Source of the DNA: Cheiracanthium punctorium
Taxonomy: Eukaryota > Arthropoda > Arachnida > Araneae > Cheiracanthiidae
Direction of reading: 5' to 3'
DNA length: 64,000 nucleotides
NCBI GenBank assembly: GCA_038373885.1
Contig: JAWZYV010001774.1
Span: 1,612,001-1,676,000, forward strand
The position numbers and the translations under genes are program-made. This document shows positions 59,752 through 64,000 of the stretch, one piece after another. The notes below the pieces were generated by a model. The model did no database searches, had not been told where the DNA came from, and was given only the letters and a program-made list of their open reading frames with translations. The stretch's first letter is position 1, and every line of letters starts with the position of its first letter.

Positions 59752-60160
59752 ACATTGTGTCCGGCAAATAACACCGTGATTTCAAAGTAAAAAATCTCAG
59801 AATCAAATATCAACAGAAGGGTGCAGTAAACGGTATATTTATTATGTAATCTGTAAAATTTTTATGCAGAAGTTTGGAAATAGTAATTACAAAAACCGCT
59901 CACAGATGCCGCTGTGATCGCAGGCATCCGTATTCTCGCGATCTGACTCCTTGTGACTACTTTTTGAGGAGCACATTGTACGAAACTGTGCACGCCGCTG
60001 TATGATAGTATAGCTATTGTAGGTACTATTCGGAACTTCTTTATAAAATGTTTACAGGTTACATAATAAACATACTGTCCGCTGCAATCTTCTATCGATC
60101 TTTATCTTTGATATTTCCAATTTTGTTATCAGGATGTTGTATATTGGACATCCTGTATAT
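59752..60160 (+). pseudogene. Mariner-family remnant with a piece of transposase
   Basis: The frame at 59937-60001 reads RDLTPCDYFLRSTLYETVHAAV and then stops. DLTPCDYFL is the conserved block around the third catalytic Asp of mariner-family transposases, where the family usually has PDLTPCDYFLWG. The first two catalytic Asp regions are absent. Possible degraded ends (ATTGTGTCC near 59754 and, inverted, CAGGATGTCC near 60146) enclose it. A dead fragment. Confidence 0.65.
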
Positions 60161-61194
60161 GCACTAATGAAGGGTTATTTTACTTTAAAATGGAAATTCC
60201 TGTAATTTCTAGAAAATGCACTCACTTTTTTTCTTTTCGAAAAATCCACCTGTTAGCCATAAAATGTGAAATCTGGAAAAAACGCATCAATAGATGCACT
60301 AATCGTTTAAATAGTAAAGTGGGCATTGAAATGCCAAATTTGAAACATACTACATACATTAATTCGATGGGTTTTTGTCATGTCAAACACTTTTTTTTTT
60401 CTTTTTGCGATTTAAGCAGCTGTCCCCCCCCCCTTTCTGACGTGAACATACATCTATTTTTAAGTAAGGTAGGAAAACATCATTTTTATAGATTTTTTTT
60501 TTTTTACCGGTATTTTCAATGAAAGTAAAAATGCCAAAACTTTCTTGTGGTTGTGTACTATACCACATATCGTATCGCAGTAGCAAGAAAATTCTTTCAT
60601 TGGAGTACTCAAAAGAAATCCAATACGTTATACCCTCTATCGTCAACCATTGTTTAAGCATTTGTCCGTTAAAATATGAAAGTAGTAGTTGAGTGTTTTC
60701 GAGTTCCTGTCAAATGAACCCGCTCTTTATCATCATTCTCTCTAATACTGACTGCTTCCGAGAAAAACTATATCACTCAGATAACTCAAAAATGACCGTA
60801 GCCTTTTAGAAACTTTCCACCGTTCGTTGTTGGGACGTGCTTAAAGTACTTTTTAGAGACGTCATTCTATTCCAAATACTACAAATGAATAAATGTTACA
60901 CAGCTTAACAAATGAATGCTCTCCAAGGAAAACTGGCTTTGTGGTATTTTCATGGTTGTCGCAAAATAACTGAGATGAAGCTCTGATTAAATTCGAGGCA
61001 AATTTGCTTCAACCTATTCTCTCCCTAATTTGCAAAGCCCCGACGGCAGAGATTCTCTTTCAGAGCCCTCGTAATTTCCTGTCATGGGTCTTTGGATGCC
61101 TTTGCCGTAGCACAGAGTTGTTGTTGTTGTGTTGGAACATGTATTTGGATTTGTGTGCTTGTTCACGAGGAACCGCTTTAAATCCACGCCAAAG

Positions 61195-61392
61195 AAAGAA
61201 CAAACACAAGGGGGGGGAAATGCCTTGGGGGAGGACTTTTCTGGGTATCTAGCGCGTATTCACGTTGCATCTGGAGAAAACCGCCCAAAACTCCAGACAG
61301 CTAGACCGACAGCCCCGCGAGAGGACAGAACCCTGTTCCTCCACTTGAGCCATCTCCCAATGTCAGTGGCTTTAACCACTGTGCTACAGATT
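61195..61392 (-). mobile_element. SINE family A, diverged, minus strand
   Basis: Landmarks GCGCGTATTCACGTTGC, CTGGAGAAAACCGCCC and CTCCAGACAGCTAGACCGAC. The head region reads differently (TTTAACCACTGTGCTAC), so it may be a subfamily. Tail side carries AACAAACACAAGG. Confidence 0.68.
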
Positions 61393-61798
61393 GGTTAGCA
61401 CAGAGTTTCCCTCGCGTAATCGCCTGGCTTATAAGACCTGTGCCGGGAAGAAACGATGGCCACAGAAAGAGGGGGAATCTCTACCAAGAAGCTAAGCGAG
61501 GAGCAGGCTAACTAGGTATCTGTCAACTCCCCATACAAGATTGCTTTTTGGTTAGTGCTTATATAATCGGTGATATTTACTAGAAAGAATCAACGGAGAA
61601 GACTACTTTGACAGCTGTTGCTTCCCGAAATCGTTCTTTGAATTCCCCGCTAGGGCTCAGCGTTGCACTTGTGTAATCGCTAGGTTCCGCGGCTGAAGCG
61701 TCCAAAGAACCATTCCGAGAGGCAGCATTGGAGGTTTTCTCCGTTGCGTCTTCCTAACGATGAAAAGGAACTTGGTAAACACGAGTTTACAAGTGGGT

Positions 61799-62315
61799 TT
61801 AACCCTTTAACGCGCAGTGTTCCAGCTCTGGGAACACCAAACTCTGACGTTTTGACTCTTGCCAGTCACAAAGAATAGATTTGATTTCTATAAAAAGAGT
61901 TGTGGGTGACATAGCTCCACGAGAATCCTTTACTTTTTAGCACGTCATTTCCCGTAAAAAAATGGTCACGATTACTTTTAACAGCACTGACATCTGCTGA
62001 AAATTGGAAGAATGCGAGAACAGCCGGATTGATTGCCCAATGCTGAAAAAAGGGCAGCTGTTGCCATCGGTCGACTTAACTACCAGCAAGATGGCGGACG
62101 ATCGAAACGTTCATCGCGTGCCACAGATCTAGAGACCATTTTTTGACGCAGCTGGCTGTGCCGCACAGCCAGCTGTCGTCAAAAAGAGGGTCTCTAGATC
62201 TGTGGCACGCGATGAACGTTTCGATCGTCCGCCATCTTGCTGGTAGTTAAGTCGACCGATGGCAACAGCTGCCCTTTTTTCAGCATTGGGAAAGGTTTGC
62301 GCCTCAAAGGGTTAA
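61799..62315 (+). mobile_element. piggyBac-type MITE, copy 9 (complete)
   Basis: TTAA at 61799-61802 and 62312-62315. Full hairpin with arms about 62037-62140 and 62175-62290. The element separates two near-identical copies of a 24-base host sequence. Confidence 0.88.
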
Positions 62316-62339
62316 ACACGAGTTTAGAAGTGGGTTTAA

Positions 62340-64000
62340 GTTGACGTCGAAGGAAGGGGGGGGGATGCAATCGCCTGCTCCCTTTTGGTTCTGTTGCTGA
62401 TGCTAGACGAGACAGAAATTTGAAGTTGTATTACGAGACGAGAAGACCTGATTTCTCGTTACTGTATATAGAGAATTGGCTAGACGACATTCCTTTTTCT
62501 CGTCTTGCGGGAACAGAACGTATATTGTTCTTCGTCTTGTGCAAATAGTTCCTGTTCGTTTCCGCATCACGCATCTGATAAGCTTTATGTTGAGAGGAAG
62601 ATCTCTATGTCTACGGCCGTTATCAGTAAGCTGCATTAAAATGCGGAGTAACCGATCTGTTTATTTATTTTTATTTTTTGTCGCTCTCAACCAGAGCATT
62701 TGTCCGTTAAAATGTGAAAGTAGTAGTTGAGTGTTTTCGAGTTCCTATCAAACAAACCCGCTCTTTATCAGCATTCTCTAATACTGACTGCTCAGATAAC
62801 TCAAAAATTACCCTAACCCTTTAGAAACAATCCAACGTTGTTGGGACGTGCTTAGGATTCTGCTTTATCATCTTGTACTGTATGATAAATGAGCTTGAAC
62901 TGCAATTAAGTTTTACAGTTAATTCGTAGAACTAACTGGGCGAACTAACCACGGGAGCTAATTGAACTAATTAGAATTTTTTTCACGACAGTCGAAAATG
63001 TCACGTCATTAATTAAAAATTGATAAATTCTGCCACAAAATTTGCGTCACATCAAAGTAATAAATTCGCATTTTTGTGCGATTCTTAATAGCACCTCGAG
63101 ATTGCACAGTTTGACACTTTTTTCACGAGATTAAAATAAATAAAACCATTTTCTTCTGCTGAACCTGATTTTTTACAGATTTTTTTAAAATTTTAACAGC
63201 GGCATTTTTGAGCATTTTTTTTAATCATCATGTCTTTTAAAAATAAGAAACTGCCAAAATTTTAATAATCGTAGACCAAAAAAATTCTGCGACTTCTTAG
63301 TTTAACGAAATACTTTCTTTAACTACCCTTTCAGACCCTGCGTCCGCAATTGACGACACAAAAATGGCCTAAACTGTGATACAGGATGGATGTCTTAATT
63401 TATGTCGCATTTAAAAAGGGAAAAAAAAAGTTCCTCGAAAATTTAGTAATCAGGATTTTTTATTTTAATTTTTTTATTACAAATTTAACCTCTTTTAGCA
63501 AAAAAAAATTATTTACTACAAAGAAAAATTACTTAATCAGGCCTGAAAATGTTAATGTTACAGAACCATTTTAATGTGAAATTTACTTATTACATAAAAA
63601 TGTGCTATTGTTAATAAGGATGCAACGGATAGCCTTCAAAGATACTGCTCTCGGCCAATATGCTGGATAATTGGCAGTTGCCGGATATTACAAATATCCG
63701 GCTTAAAATATTACTGAGAAATAGCGTAAATAAAGATAATAAATGAATAAGTTCTAAAAACTGCAGAATAAAAAATGAGGAAAGAAATTTGGAGCTAATA
63801 TTTTATTTTTTTTCAGAATTTGAATTAAATGATTTTAGGATGTATAGAAAACTGGAAAAGACGCGCTTCTATCTTTTGTTATTTTTTTAAGATCGGCAAA
63901 TTATGCTGCAAAAACAGCAATTATTTTGCATTCTTTGTTAGAATTCGGTTACAGTTTTTTCATAAAATTGACCCTGCTTATGAGAATAGTCTACTCTCTC
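62340..64000. other. AT-rich intronic DNA, end of window
   Basis: GTCCGTTAAAATGTGAAAGTAG at 62702 repeats 60663 together with the following AGTTGAGTGTTTTCGAGTTC and CGCTCTTTATCA segments, a direct repeat about 2 kb apart. No carbonic anhydrase exon was recognised here. Confidence 0.5.

Noticed and set aside
1..64000. CRISPR arrays, bacterial operons, rRNA genes, viral genes
   Set aside because: No regularly spaced short repeats with unique spacers, no dense coding on either strand and no conserved rRNA segments; the window is eukaryotic intron-like DNA.

Overview
The window is AT-rich, intron-like DNA from a metazoan, most likely an arthropod. An arachnid (spider-like) source is plausible but not provable from this sequence. 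No bacterial or viral gene organisation is present. Nearly every short open frame falls inside an interspersed repeat, a microsatellite or random AT-rich DNA. I see only two pieces of genuine host coding sequence.

Both pieces look like alternative first exons of one alpha-carbonic anhydrase gene on the + strand. Exon 1a (16758-16971) encodes an Arg/Ser-rich, acid-free leader resembling a mitochondrial presequence, followed by the N-terminal carbonic anhydrase motif (EWGYGKQ), and ends at a GTAAGT donor in phase 1. Exon 1b (54465-54498) encodes a short cytosolic N-terminus (MAADWGYEEHNG) and ends at a GTGAGT donor, also in phase 1. Both could splice to the same acceptor. Neither the QSP segment nor the zinc-binding His exons were recognised, so the common exons probably lie beyond position 64000. 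Each exon lies downstream of a palindromic CGCATGCGC (NRF-1-like) element; exon 1b sits in a CpG-rich promoter-like island.

The rest is dense with non-autonomous transposable elements. (1) A piggyBac-type MITE family with TTAA target duplications and a large internal hairpin has nine copies (around 9.0, 20.7, 25.7, 29.2, 31.2, 39.6, 54.6, 57.3 and 61.8 kb); there is also a diverged relative at 29.7 kb and a separate TTAA element at 35.1 kb. (2) hAT-type MITEs with 8-bp duplications occur at 2.55, 3.7, 6.8, 7.8, 14.1, 28.3, 48.3 and 59.5 kb, with older ones at 11.5, 18.0 and 44.7 kb. (3) Mariner/pogo-type elements with TA ends occur at 2.3, 30.9, 36.0, 41.4, 55.0, 55.9 and 59.8 kb, the last with a transposase remnant. 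(4) Two non-autonomous Helitrons lie at 22.2-24.1 and 32.9-35.1 kb, each with internal tandem repeats. (5) Several tRNA-derived SINE families are present. Many elements are nested, so relative insertion ages can be read directly.

Layout: 1-16.3 kb repeats; 16.4-17.0 kb promoter and exon 1a; 17.0-54.0 kb very long intron filled with repeats; 54.0-54.5 kb promoter island and exon 1b; 54.5-64 kb intron with repeats.
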